Positions 35,147 to 46,415 of a DNA stretch of 62,500 nt are shown piece by piece. Both the position numbers and the translations under genes were made by a program. Under the pieces are notes generated by a model, which was not told the DNA's origin, ran no database searches, and was given only the letters and a program-made list of their open reading frames with translations. The DNA is from Dictyostelium firmibasis (Eukaryota > Evosea > Eumycetozoa > Dictyosteliales > Dictyosteliaceae), in contig CM069768.1 of the NCBI GenBank assembly GCA_036169595.1, forward strand, positions 482,501-545,000. The letters run 5' to 3'. Numbering within the stretch: the first letter of the stretch is position 1; each line of letters starts with the position of its first letter.

Positions 35147-35796
35147 TGTTTATATAAATTTTTTTTTTTATGTAATAATAAAAAATTAAAAAAACAAATA
35201 AATAAAAAAAAAAAAAAATTTTATTTCACATTTTTAATTCAATGGATAACAATAATAAATTCAATGAGAACACCCAGTTTCACACCAATATACACCCCCA
35301 AAACTTTTTTTAAACACATAAATTTTTTTATTTTTTTTTTTTTTTGTAAACTACAAATTTTTTATAATATTCAAAGACAATTTTTTTTATCATTTCTAAT
35401 AATTAATAAAATAAAAAATATTTCAAAAAAAAAAAAAAAAAAGTATTAAAAGTTCAAAAGGGTATATAAATCATATATTATGAACCAAAATAATTCTTTA
35501 AGAGGTTAAAAATAAAAGTCGAAGAAATATTCTGAAAAAAAATTAAAATTTTAAAATTTAAAAGATATTTCCTATATTTGGTTAATAATAAAACCCTTTT
35601 TTTTTTAATTTTTACAAATAAAGAAGATCTTCTTACCATTTTTTGATCAAATATTTTTAAAATTATTTATTTTTTTAATTAAAAAAAAAATTATTGAGAC
35701 TATAAAAATAAGAAAAAAAAAATATGTTATTCAATAAGACATTTTCAATTTACTTAAAAATAAAAAACAAATAAATAAATATATATTCAAATAAAA
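35147..35796. other. Divergent intergenic region
   Basis: 650 bp between the MRH gene (minus) and the GST-like gene (plus). It contains A/T runs with mixed patches around 35240-35310 and 35440-35640. It presumably holds both promoters. I see no gene or recognised motif. Confidence 0.45.
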
Positions 35797-36625
35797 ATGA
35801 TGACAACTCCAACCTGTACAAAACCACAATTAACAAACTTCAAATGTAGAGGTTTTGTTCAATTCCCACAAGTTTTAATGGTACTCATATTATATTTTAA
35901 AATAAATTTATAATAAAAACAATAAAAAATATTTATAATTTTTTTTTTATTAATATTAACAAAATAGGCTTACAAAGGTATTGAATATGACATGTGTTAT
36001 GTTGATAAGATTGATGATGAATTAAGAAAGGAACTCAAATTTGGACAATTACCATTATTCCGTGAAATTGATGGTTTCAAATTAAACCAATCATTGGCAA
36101 TTACCAAATGGATTGGTGATAAAACTGATTTTATTGGTAAATCCCCAAAAGAAAGAGCTCTTGTTGTTGAAACTGTTGCATGTGTACACACTGATATTGT
36201 TTTACCAGCAATGAGATCTGCTATTACTGTATGTCATTATTAAATTTCTTTCAAAATTTTAAAAAAAATATGTTAATTGGTTTGCTTTTTAGGGTGAAGG
36301 TAGAGATAAAATTATTAATGTTGTAATTCCAAGATATTTTGGAGCATTTGAAAGATTATTATCAGAAAATAAATATCTCGGATGTGGTGATTCTCATACC
36401 ATTGCAGATCTCTATGTTTATGTTGCCTATGATTATCTTGGTCATCTTGGTTTTGCACCAGATCATTTACAAGGTAAATACCCAAATCTTGATTGTTTGA
36501 AGAATCACTTTGAATCAAACAAATGGGTTCAAGAATACCTCAAGAGAAGACCAGATGACAATGAATTCTTCAAGAACCTCCCAGAATGGGTAAAGAATGA
36601 CTCTTGTCCATCAATGAGCAAATAA
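35797..36625 (+). CDS. Glutathione S-transferase-like protein (alpha/sigma type)
   Basis: Three exons, 35797..35880, 35968..36228 and 36293..36625, all introns in phase 0, give 225 aa, the normal GST length. The thioredoxin-like N-terminal domain shows LTNFKCRGF...[11 protein letters not shown], then [21 protein letters not shown], which is the conserved cis-Pro and Gln-Ser glutathione contact. The helical domain includes [28 protein letters not shown]. In related GSTs the first strand reads LTYF with the catalytic Tyr; here the aligned residue is Asn (LTNF), so thiolate activation may be altered. GSTs detoxify electrophiles in the cytosol, and some are prostaglandin synthases. It belongs with the D. 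discoideum gsta group; I cannot give the number with certainty. Confidence 0.9.
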
Positions 36626-36919
36626 ATTTGTCTCTCTCTCTATATCAACTTACTTCCCCTTCAACAATACATCTACTATTATTACTCTTCCAATATATTA
36701 TATATTCTATTATTACCCAAATTTTGTTTTTTTAACTAATTAAAAAAATAATAAATAAAATTGTTTTCAAAAAAAAAAAAAAAAAAAGGATACCTTTTTA
36801 TTCATAATATTTTTTTCCTTTTTTTTTACTAAAAAAAAAAATAATAAAAGAGTAATTTTATTATTTATTTTATTTTATTTTATTTTATTTTTTTTTATAA
36901 TTATAATTTATAACTATTA
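36626..36919. other. Convergent 3' spacer
   Basis: 294 bp between GST and CABLES-like stop codons. It contains a CT-rich start, AATAAA-like sites and A/T homopolymer runs. No gene is seen. Confidence 0.5.
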
Positions 36920-39465
36920 TTAAAATATTAATTCTTCATCTTCGACAGCTTCAGATTTTAATCTATTTAAATGAGGTAAAACATCGAATTGACTAACGAA
37001 AAGAGTGAAAGATAATTGAGAGAAAACGGAAAACTCTGAAGCCAAAACTTCTTTTTTACTGATATCAAATCTCTTTTCGACCTGTTCAAAGAATGGACCT
37101 AAGGCATTCTCCATTGCTTTGGTATCGTTGAATTTAGCTGCCAATAAAAGACATGTAGATGCAACCAATTTAAAGTTTGAACGAGATATTAAATTCTTCA
37201 TAATGAGTTTTTCAATTAAGACATAGGCCAAACCCAATGTGCTAATCTCCAAACTGGATTGTATTGTGATTTTCTTTAACTTTCTTTTAATCTTTCTAAT
37301 CTTGTATAACGTTATACCAGGTTGATTAATCCATTGGTGTTTTTGTCTAAATTGTTCATTCAACTCCTCTTTGATTGCACCTTTCTTTATGAATGGGAAA
37401 ATCGAAACTTTATAACTTGGCAAATTCATAACGGTTCTATGTTTACCGGTTTTCAATTCAGAGTTATCTAAAAATGTTGGATCATATTTAAGTGGAACAC
37501 CATTACAATCCAACTCATCACCAACCAAATCATTATCATTTTCACTCACCAATAAATGGGCATATGAAATCTCTTTCTTTCCAATTAGACCAAGATTATT
37601 GAGAATTGATTCTTTAGTAAGATAAAAGTTACCACCACCACCAACTCCACTTTGACCGTTAACTATCATTTGACCATCACTAGAACTGCCATTGATATTA
37701 CCTATCATCGTACCATTATCATTGTTATTATTATTGCCACCACTTATACCACCAACATTAATACCACTATTTATAGAATTTAAGTTTTCCTTATTTTTAA
37801 TACCACTATAATCACCATGATGATAGTGATCTTTTTTATTGGTCTTTAATCTAGTTTTACGAGATTCACCCTTAATTAAAGAGAAAACCGAGATTGGATG
37901 ACCACTTGGTGTTACAAATACAATTTTTTGTTGAACTGATAAATTATAGTTTGCATTATACTCTTCGATTGTATTTCTTTTTTTTATTATTGCTTTTTTA
38001 GTTGAGAAATCCTGTGACTGTAATTGTAATTGCGATATTTGATGTTTCGGTGGTGGTTGCTGATATTGTAAATGTGGCTGTGGCGGTATCATATTTTGAT
38101 TTGTCATTTTTTGTTGTTGCTCACTCCTTTGTTGAATTTGGCTTAATAAATTTGGTGGTAATGAGTTTGGTGAACTACTTAAATTATGTTGTTGCTGCTG
38201 TTGAGGTTGCTGGTGAAGTTGAAACTGTTGAGATTGAGGTTGTTGTTGAGGTTGTGGTTGATTTGTTTGATCTGTTATTTTATCTTCTTTATCATTTATA
38301 TTAAGCTTATTATTTTCATAATCTCTTTCGAATATATTTTCTAAATTATTATTGATATTATTTTCACTATCGATTTTATTATTATTTATAGTATCATCCC
38401 TATCTAATGAAATTGGTTCCTTTAAAGGTGTGCTATGAATAGATGGATTTATATTTAATATTGGTGTATTACTATTGTTATCATTCTTTTTACTGTTGTT
38501 CTCTCCAAGACTAATACCTGTTAAAAAACTCATTGCTTCTTTTCTAATGACGATAAATAGATAGATAAAAATAATAATATTAGAATATATATATTTATTT
38601 ATATGAATATTTATTTACTATTATATTTATTACTTACTTAACAGTTTTTGTTGAATAATTTGAGATCATATCCAAAAATAAAGATAATTGGGAATCAGGA
38701 ATTTTAGTGAAAGAACCCTTCGAATGGGCCAAATCAGATAAAACTGGGTGAGATTCGAAAATAGTTCTGGGTATTGGATCCAAGAATATCTTTTCAAATT
38801 GTACCAAGACATCATAGGTTCTCTCAGTTTCACCTTTGGATGTATCATTGACTGGTTGTGGATCTTGAATCACAGTAGATTGAGAAACAATGCGATCGGT
38901 TCTTTGTTTATTTGGTGTAGAGATTGAAAAAAAGAATCTATCACCTTTTTTGAGTGGTGCATCTTGTCTATTCTTTATATTTAGTTTAACTTTAGAGCCC
39001 ACTTTGGCTTCAGTTTTTTTATAGGTAGTAATCTTTAAATTAAATATCCATGATTGATTGCCTAGACCATCAGTAGATTGACTTCTACTCTTTATATTGG
39101 TTACAGATGTCGGTATTGCTGTGGATGATGATGAAGATGACGACGATGAAGATGTTGTTGTTGTTTTCTTTTTACCAATACTACTACTACTACTACCACT
39201 GCCACTATTACTATTACTACTTTGATTATTACTACTACTATTGTTGCTGCCCATTTTCTTAAAAAAAGACATTTTTTCTGTTTTACCACTACTCATATTA
39301 TAACTGGTTTCTCCTAAAAATATTGGATAAAATACTACTACTATTACTACTACTAATATTAGGTTTGAGCTTTCTTTTATTTAAACTTTGGGTTCTCTTA
39401 CTACTAATTTTGTTATTATTGTTGATTTGAATTCTATTATTCTTTTTATTTTTTTCACTAAACAT
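36920..39465 (-). CDS. CABLES-like cyclin-fold protein with N-terminal EVE/PUA-like region
   Basis: The upstream and downstream frames join through a good intron. GTAAGT starts at 38637, CATTAG ends at 38544, and the phase is kept, so the apparent stop after TKTVK lies in the intron. Exons are 39402..39465 (tentative), 38638..39313 and 36920..38543, 787 aa. The first 240 residues hold a Ser-rich leader, then WIFNLKITTY, PLKKGDRFFFSIST and LDPIPRTIF, a pattern like the EVE branch of PUA folds (tentative). The rest matches CABLES: MSFLTGISLG, KKRNTIEEY, VTPSGHPISVFSLI, HRTVMNLPSYKVSIFPF, IKEELNEQFRQKHQWI, LEISTLGLAYVLIEKLI, FKLVASTCLLLAAKFND. CABLES proteins link CDKs to Abl/Wee1 kinases in animals. 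If the leader exon is wrong, translation could start at 39296. Confidence 0.82.
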
Positions 39466-40683
39466 AATGCAGGGTTTTTTTAATTATAATGCTATTTTTT
39501 TTATTTATTTCTATTGTGTCTCTTTTTTTTTTTTTTTTTTTGTGTGTATTGTCGTATTGCTATGTGCTACTCTTTTTTGAAATTTTTATTTTTTTATTTT
39601 TTTAATTTTTTATTTTTATTTTATTTTTTTTTAAATTAGTGTGTGAATGGGGGAGTGAATCAAATTAATAAGAAGAATATTATTTAATTATTTATTATTA
39701 TTTTTTTTTTTTGTTTTATTTTTTTTTTAAATTTTATTTTAAAAGTTTTGTTAATTTTAAAAAAAAAAAAAAAAAATCACGATAATGAGGTTAAGATCTT
39801 TCTATTTTTGGTTGTGCTTATATTAAAACACTTCTTTTATTTTCTAATATTTTTTTTGTTTAGTTTTTGTTTTTATTTGTTATTGTTATTCAAATAATCT
39901 CTCTCGTTGATGGTGATTTAAATTAAAAAAAAAAAAAAAAAGAAAATTTCAAGTAATTGCAATAATTTTTTTTTTAAAAGTTTTTTTTTTATTTTTTTTT
40001 TATTTTTTTTTTATTTTTTTTTTTTGCCAGCAAAATTCGTTTTCACCATTTTTAATGTGTTGGTGAATAAAAGTAATTTCATAAAAAAAAAAACATTAAT
40101 TAAATTCTATTGAAAGGAAAATAAACAATGAGATCTATTAGTTTTTATTTATTTATTTTTATATTCATTATTTTTTTTTTTTTTTTTTTTTTTATGACAC
40201 AACTTTCATTAATTATGTATATCTTGTTGATTTGAGTACTACTTTTTTTTGGTTTACTATTATCCATTAATGTAAATGTATAAAAATAATTAATGCAGTA
40301 TAATAAAAAACCAATAATATATATATATATATAATCTACAAGATGCAATCAATAGAATAATAAATCAACACATTTTTTTAATTGGGTCCAATGAAATTAA
40401 ACAAGAAATTATTTTAATAAAAAATTTAAGGAAATAAAAAAAAAAAATAAATGAATTGGAATTTTCAAATTATTTGAATATACACCCACCACTAATTAAA
40501 ATGTTTTGTGAAATAAAAAAAATAAAAAAAAATGAAAATAAAATAATTAATTTGAACATCTCTTTCATTTATTTTCATAATTTTTTTATTTTTTTTTATT
40601 TTAAAAATTTCCGAAAATATCAAAAATAAAATAAAAGTAAAGAAACAAATTACTAAAAAGGGAAACTATAAATTTAAGAAACT
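39466..40683. other. Divergent intergenic region
   Basis: 1.2 kb between the CABLES-like gene and the aminotransferase gene. It is dominated by poly-T runs on the plus strand with small mixed islands (39780-39920, 40050-40140, 40200-40260). Short frames in it are low complexity and not supported as genes. Confidence 0.5.
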
Positions 40684-42160
40684 ATGAAAAAAGAAAACTA
40701 TGAAGGTTTTTCAGATAATGCCATCAGGTTATTAAGGTACCTATATATTTTTTTATTTTTTTAATATTTTCCCCATCATAGATATTTGTTGTTTATTAAT
40801 AAATAAATAAATAAATAAAAATAATATTATGTTTTTTTTTTAAAATAAAAGTGCACCAAAAGGTAATTCTAAATTAGCAATGGCACATTTTATAGCTATG
40901 TCAGATTTATTCAATTCAAAGAGTAATCCAAATGGATATATTAGTTTAGGTATTGCAGAGAATGTATTATCATATGATATATTGAAAGAGAAGTTAGTAT
41001 TGGGAGATAGTAAGGAATCAGGAGAAGTAACAGCAGTACCACCACAAGTTCTAACACAATATAGTGATATTGGTGGTATACCACAATTGAGGGAATTAAT
41101 AGCAGTAGAGTTATTACAAAATCAAGTATTTAAAGGATACAAACCAACCAATAATAAACTATTAGTTAAAAAAGAACAAATATTAGTATCAGGTGGAGCT
41201 ACACCATTATTAGAGAATGTATTCAATCTCTTTTGTAATGAAGGTGAAAAATGTATAATACCATCACCGTTCTATCCATCATTTGTGTATGATGCATTCC
41301 AAAGATTTGGTGTAAAAGTTGTAGCAGCTAAATCAGAGGTATTCAACGACAATGATGAAATAATTGATTTTAAATTGGATTTAGATGTATTTGAATCATT
41401 ATATAATCAAGGTGGTGTAAAGATGGTTTTACTATGTAACCCAAATAATCCGACAGGTTATATATTTAAACCAACAGAAATTAAGCAATTAGTTAATTGG
41501 TGTCATTCAAAAAAAATTCATTTAATAAGTGATGAAATTTATGCATTATCAGTATTTAATGAAAATGGTAATGAATTTAAAAGTATCTATGAAATACTTG
41601 AAGGGGATTTAGGTGAATATGTTCATATATTGAATGGATTTAGTAAAGATTTCTGTTTGAATGGTTATAGAATTGGTTATTTCTATTCACAGAATGAAAT
41701 GGTATTTAGATATATGGTATCTACAAGTGCATTCTATAGTTGTTCTAATATCGCTCAATACACTGCTATCAACATTTTAAAAGATAGAGAATACTTGGAA
41801 AGATATATTAAAACAAATCAAAAAAATCTAAAAGAAGCATATGAATTCGCTTCAAATTTATTAAACCAATATTCTATACCATTCATTAAATCATCTAGTG
41901 GTGTTTTCTTATCATTAGATTTACGTGCTTGTTTAAAATGTTTACCTGATGAAGATGATGAGGATAACAAAGATGCATTCTCAAAAGAAATTAAATTATG
42001 GGAAGCAATATTTGGAAACAAAGTTTTCTTAAATAGTGGTAAATTATGTTATTTCGATAAACCAGGTTTCTTTAGATTGGTTTTCACTTTACCAAAAGAT
42101 TTTGTTGAACAAGGTATTAAAAGAATTGCAACTGTTTATAATTCATTGCTAAATAAATAA
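40684..42160 (+). CDS. Class I/II aminotransferase, ACC-synthase-like
   Basis: Two exons, 40684..40736 and 40852..42160 (donor GTACCT, phase 2/1), give 453 aa. This is a fold-type I PLP enzyme: SLGIAENVLSYDILKEKL at the start (as in 1-aminocyclopropane-1-carboxylate synthase), PQLRELIAVEL, ILVSGGATPLLENVF, CIIPSPFYPSFVYD, LLCNPNNPTGYIF (binds the cofactor), LISDEIYAL and the PLP-lysine motif NGFSKDFCLNGYRIGYFYS near residue 282. The C-terminal domain includes FIKSSSGVFLSLDLRACL. ACC synthase converts S-adenosylmethionine to ACC, the ethylene precursor, and slime moulds are reported to make ethylene during sexual development. Sequence alone does not separate ACC synthase from related aminotransferases or the ACCS group of animals. 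Confidence 0.85.
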
Positions 42161-42346
42161 ATAAAAATAAATAAAATAAATTTATTTATATATATATTTT
42201 TTTAATATTATTTAATTGTTTATTTGTTTATTTGATTGTAATTTATGATATAGAATAAAATTTAATATAAATTTTGAATGTTTTGGGTAATAATACTTTA
42301 TTGGAGATGATGATGAAATTGATGAAGTTATTGTTGGTACGGTGTT
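42161..42346. other. Convergent 3' spacer
   Basis: 186 bp of AT-rich DNA between the aminotransferase stop and the stop of the Gln-rich protein gene. It contains AATAAA-like hexamers and no gene. Confidence 0.5.
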
Positions 42347-44153
42347 TTAATAAGCATCATAAGCATTTTCAACGATTAATTTGGCTTGAGCAACAATTTC
42401 AGGATCAACAAAATGTTCAGCTTGTTCACCATTGATTTGACGGATAACTTCTTGTTCCAATTCAGAGGTGATTTCAAATGCACCTTCAGCCAAATCTTGA
42501 TTTTCAATTTCCTCTGGAACCAATTGACGTTTTGAAAGACCTAATCTAGCGAATAATCCAGCATTTTCAGCATTTTCATTTTCGGCCTCATTATTTCCAT
42601 TTAAACCAAGACCAATGTCAAGACCTAAGAAATTATTATTGGATTCTCTTTCTTGTCTAGATTGTCTTGCTTGTCTACCCAATCTACCTTGTTTTGATTT
42701 TCTTGATTTTTGTGAGTTCTTCTCTTCAACTCTTTTATTTACATTCTTTTCATTTTGATTTTCTTCTTTATTGGCATTGTTTTCTTGATTGGCATTGTTT
42801 TCTTGGTTGGCATTGTTTTCTTGATTGGCATTGTTTTCTTGATTGACATTGTTTTCTTGATTGGCATTGTTTTCTTGATTGGCATTGTTTTCTTGATTAA
42901 CTTTGTTTTCTTTGTTGGCAACATTAGCATCAGCTTGAATTGCAGCGGATTGTTTTGAATTTTCGCTTAGCTTTTCATTTGCAGTATTACCAACTTCAAT
43001 GTTCAATATTGATTTATTGTTTTGGTTATTTTGTTGGTTTTGTTGGTTGTTAGCTTGATTTTGACCCAATCCCAATTCAATATTCAAAATTGATTTGTTA
43101 TTTTGTTCTTGTTGATTTTGTTTATCTTGTTGGACTTGTTGGTTTTGTTGAGATTGTTGGTTTTGTTGAGATTGTTGGTTTTGTTGGGCTTGTTGATTTT
43201 GTTGAGCTTGTTGATTTTGTTGAGCTTGTTTTTCTTGTTGGTTTTGTTTGTTTTGTTGTCCTAATCCAACTTCAACATTAAGAATAGATTTATTGTTATT
43301 TTGTTGATTTTTTTGTTGATTCAATTGTTCTTGTTGTTGGTTTCTTTGTTGGTTTAATTGTTCTTGTTGTTGGTTCTTTTGTTGATTTAATTGGTCTTGT
43401 TTTTGATTTTGTTCTTGTTTTTGGTTTTGTTCTTGTTTTTGGTTTTGTTCTTGTTGTTGATTTTGTTGATTTTGTTCTTGTTTTTGATTTTGTTCTTGTT
43501 TTTGATTTTGTTCTTGTTTTTGATTTTGTTCTTGTTTTTGATTTTGTTCTTGTTTTTGATTTTGTTCTTGTTGTTGATTTTGTTCTTGTTGTTGATTTTG
43601 TTCTTGTTGTTGATTTTGTTCTTGTTTTTCACTTACTTGTTGTTGAATCTTATTTTGATTGTTTTCTTGTTGATTTTGATTTTCTTTGTTTTCTTGTTGA
43701 TTTTGATTCAATTGAAGATCTTGATTTTGGAAATTGTGAGTAGCTTCAATTTGTTGAACTTCTTTTTCCAAATTGTTTTCTAGATCATTTTCATAGTTGT
43801 AACCTTCACTCCATTTTTGATTAATAATTGCCCATTCTTGATTTTGTTCATTATGGTTTTCATCTTGAGTCATTAAATGTAAAATATTCTTCCATTCATC
43901 AACGTATGCTTCCATTGAAGACAATCTATTGTAGATTGATTGTTGATATGGATTCAATTGAGTTTGATCAATATTTTCAAACCATTTTTGTAATTTAGCA
44001 TCAGAACTGGCGCACTAATAATAAAAAATTAAAAATTAGAAATTTTATTATTATCAATACATATTTATAAAATAATTATATATTTATTAGTAATATACTT
44101 ACAGCAACATTTACAGCCAAACAACCAACTAATAAGGCTTTAAGTAATCTCAT
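42347..44153 (-). CDS. Secreted Gln/Asn-rich repeat protein
   Basis: Two exons, 44103..44153 and 42347..44014 (donor GTAAGT, phase 0), give 572 aa. Residues 1-17 (MRLLKALLVGCLAVNVA) form a signal peptide. A 100-residue ordered N-terminal part follows (WFENIDQTQLNPYQQSIY, MEAYVDEWKNILHLMTQ). Next come tandem hexapeptides EQNQKQ/EQNQQQ (about 43384-43626), three copies of an NNKSILN(I/V)E(L/V)G motif, and a second hexapeptide array NQENNA (about 42780-42900). A basic Arg/Lys/Gln stretch (KSRKSKQGRLGRQARQSRQ) and an acidic C-terminal tail complete it. No membrane anchor is seen. Composition suggests an extracellular matrix, sheath or spore-coat-like structural protein or a prion-like aggregator, but I do not recognise it. 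Both arrays are 18-bp DNA repeats. Confidence 0.85.
42777..42900. repeat. 18-bp tandem repeat encoding NQENNA
   Basis: Six to seven copies of an 18-bp unit with core TTTTCTTGATTGGCATTG and scattered substitutions. They code for NQENNA hexapeptides on the minus strand. Confidence 0.85.
43384..43626. repeat. 18-bp tandem repeat encoding EQNQ(K/Q)Q
   Basis: About 13 copies of an 18-bp unit (core TTGTTCTTGTTTTTGATT) with a shortened unit in the middle. They code for hexapeptides alternating KQ and QQ endings. Confidence 0.85.
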
Positions 44154-45328
44154 TTTTTATTAATTAACTAATATTTTTTTAAAAATTATGAATTGGTACA
44201 ATTATTATTATTATTACTAATGATATAATGGCGACTTTAAAAAATATAATATAATTTTAAAAAATAGAAAATTATTAAATAGTGGAAAAATAATATTAAA
44301 TAAAAAATATTATAATAAAAATAATAAAAAAATATTAAATAAAAAATAATATGAAAAAAAAAAAAAAAAAAAAAAAAATTAAATATTAAAAACTCCCCCA
44401 AGCAATGGGTATTGTATGTGTATTTTTTTTCAATGTTGTCACTTTTTTTTAAAATCAACACTCTAGCCACACACATTCAAAAAAAAAATAATAATTTTAC
44501 AAAAAAACTAATTTTGGGAGTATATACATGAAAAAAAATAAAATAATAATTAAAAAATAATAAAAATTAAATAAATTCACCCCCAAACACACTAAGTAAC
44601 CACACTAAAAATGCAATGGTATGTTTTTAGTATTTTTTTTTTTTATTATTTATGAAAAATAAAATATTATACATATCATTTGCACTTAAATACTAGACTT
44701 GATAACAAAAAAAATAAATAACAATAATAAAATTCACACGTCTTTGGAAAATTTACAAAAATGTTCATATTTTTACACAATAATTGTCAGTTTGACCAAA
44801 ATAATTATAATTATTATTATTATAATAATTTTATGTCTCTAAAAAATAAAAAAAAAAATAAAAAAAAAAAATAAATATCAGTTCAAAATAATAAAAAAAA
44901 TGAATATATATTAAAATTAAAACATACTTATTTCAAATATTTTAAACATACAAAAAAAAAAATACAACTTTTTTTTATTTTATTTTTTTTTTTTTTTGAA
45001 TTAAAATTTTTTTTTTTTGTTGAATTCTGGTCAAATGAAGGATTTTGTAATCAATCGAAAAAAAAAAAATTTGGCCAGGAATTGGAATTTATAATTATGT
45101 TCATAAAAAATGAAACATATTTTGTTTTTAATTAAATATTATTCTGAAAATATTTTTTTATTTTTTTTATTTTTGTTTATTATAAGTTTAGATGATAAAA
45201 AATTTTATACAAAATATTTATAAAGTTATATACACAAAAAAAAAATAATACTAAAATTATTGGATCTTGAGTTGTGATTTTTTTTTTTTTTACGTGTCAG
45301 TATTTTATTATTATTATTATTATTATTT
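44154..45328. other. Non-coding region
   Basis: 1.2 kb upstream of the Gln-rich protein gene. It contains A/T tracts with small mixed islands (44390-44480, 44580-44620, 44690-44800, 45010-45120). It is presumably the promoter of the Gln-rich gene plus the 3' flank of the small ORF at 45329. No ORF in it is supported. Confidence 0.45.
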
Positions 45329-45550
45329 TTACTTTTTTCTATACATACAATAAATTCTTTTTTCAAGAGCAGTGTAAATATATAGGCCAGTTTCAGCATC
45401 TATTTTAAGTTGTACTCTGTGAAAAATTTCTTCATAAAATGGTCTCTTTTTATTTAAATCTACTATTAATTTTTCTTTTATTTCCTTTATTTCTTTTTTC
45501 TCTCTTTCTTTATATTCTTTTATTTCTTGTAAATATGAGACTTTTGACAT
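45329..45550 (-). CDS. Small charged protein, paralogue A of a tandem pair
   Basis: 73 aa from the Met at 45550 (MSKVSYLQEIKEYKERE); a Met three codons upstream (45559) is also possible. I chose the inner one because it aligns with the neighbouring copy at 46060, which starts MSNSTYRQEIKEYKERE. The first half is a highly charged helix rich in Lys/Glu (KEIKEIKEK). The second half reads VQLKIDAETGLYIYTALEKRIYCM. There is no signal peptide, membrane segment or known domain. Conservation between the two copies, including DAETG and a Tyr-Cys-Met end, supports both as real genes. Copy A has a four-residue tail YRKK beyond this. Confidence 0.65.
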   Translation of the reverse strand: MSKVSYLQEIKEYKEREKKEIKEIKEKLIVDLNKKRPFYEEIFHRVQLKIDAETGLYIYTALEKRIYCMYRKK

Positions 45551-45559
45551 TCTGTTCAT

Positions 45560-45688
45560 TTTTTTATTTTTTTTTTTTTTTTTTTGAATAAATATATTTA
45601 TATTATTTTTTTGTATGTAAAGTTAAATTAAAAAAAATAAAAAAAGAAACCTAAAAAATAAATTAAACTATTTGTAATAAAATTTAAA

Positions 45689-45723
<35 letters not shown>

Positions 45724-46005
45724 AGGAGAAACTCAAACGATTTTGCATCATTTTTACGAAATACTGAAAATATATTACAATATATAAGGATCAATTATGC
45801 CAGAATGATTAAAAAAAATAAAAAAAAATAAAAAAAATAAAAAAAAAAATAAAAAAATTCTTAAAGTATGAAAATTTTTTTTTTTTTTTTTTTATTTCAG
45901 TTTAATATTACAAAAAGGATTTAAGTAAAATGTTTAAAAAATTATAAGCACTAAAAATACATAAAATTAAGAATAAAATGTCTATAAATAAGTAGAATAG
46001 ATAAA

Positions 46006-46040
<35 letters not shown>

Positions 46041-46059
46041 GGATTCTCTGTATCACTTT
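45560..46059. other. Spacer between tandem paralogues
   Basis: 500 bp. It contains long poly-A runs, an island around 45720-45800, and poly-T at both gene-proximal ends. The poly-T tract next to each start and stop resembles that of the other copy. No gene is seen. Confidence 0.45.
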
Positions 46060-46266
46060 TCACATACAATAAACAGTTTTTTCTTGTGTAGTACCGAAAT
46101 AAACACCAGTCTCTGCATCCACTTTAAGTTGTAATCTATATATTCTATCAATAAGAGATTTCTTTTTATTGAGGTCTGCAATTGATCTTTCTTTAATTTC
46201 TTTAATTTCTTTGGTCTCTCTTTCTTTGTATTCTTTGATCTCTTGTCTATATGTAGAATTAGACAT
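46060..46266 (-). CDS. Small charged protein, paralogue B of a tandem pair
   Basis: 68 aa with the same layout as the gene at 45329: MSNSTYRQEIKEYKERE start, Glu/Lys helix (KEIKEIKERSIADLNKK), then LQLKVDAETGVYFGTTQEKTVYCM and stop. The two copies share most of the helix and the LQLK(I/V)DAETG(L/V)Y block, so they arose by tandem duplication and have diverged moderately. A single-exon reading explains both. Function unknown; the helix could form a coiled coil. Confidence 0.65.
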   Translation of the reverse strand: MSNSTYRQEIKEYKERETKEIKEIKERSIADLNKKKSLIDRIYRLQLKVDAETGVYFGTTQEKTVYCM

Positions 46267-46343
46267 TTTTATTCTTTTTGAAATCCCTCTTGGTGATTTG
46301 TAATAAATATTATATTACTTTGTTATAGTATTAATGGTGTTTA

Positions 46344-46415
<72 letters not shown>

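Noticed and set aside
38634-38636. Stop codon of a separate EVE-like gene
   Set aside because: It lies inside a GTAAGT...CATTAG intron whose removal keeps the frame into the CABLES part, so I treat the two as one gene.
40145-40348. Minus-strand 67-codon ORF in the aminotransferase promoter region
   Set aside because: Composed of Ile/Tyr/Lys from AT repeats with no family pattern and no conserved neighbour.
42777-43626. Regular 18-bp repeats that superficially resemble spaced repeat arrays
   Set aside because: Units are contiguous, without unique spacers, and code for in-frame hexapeptides. Not a CRISPR array, and this is a eukaryote.
44098-44107. CTTACAGCAA, resembling the conserved 11-nt motif of Dictyostelium class I ncRNAs
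   Set aside because: It is the reverse of the splice donor and preceding codons of the Gln-rich protein gene (GTTGCT then GTAAGT), with no stem-forming ends around it.
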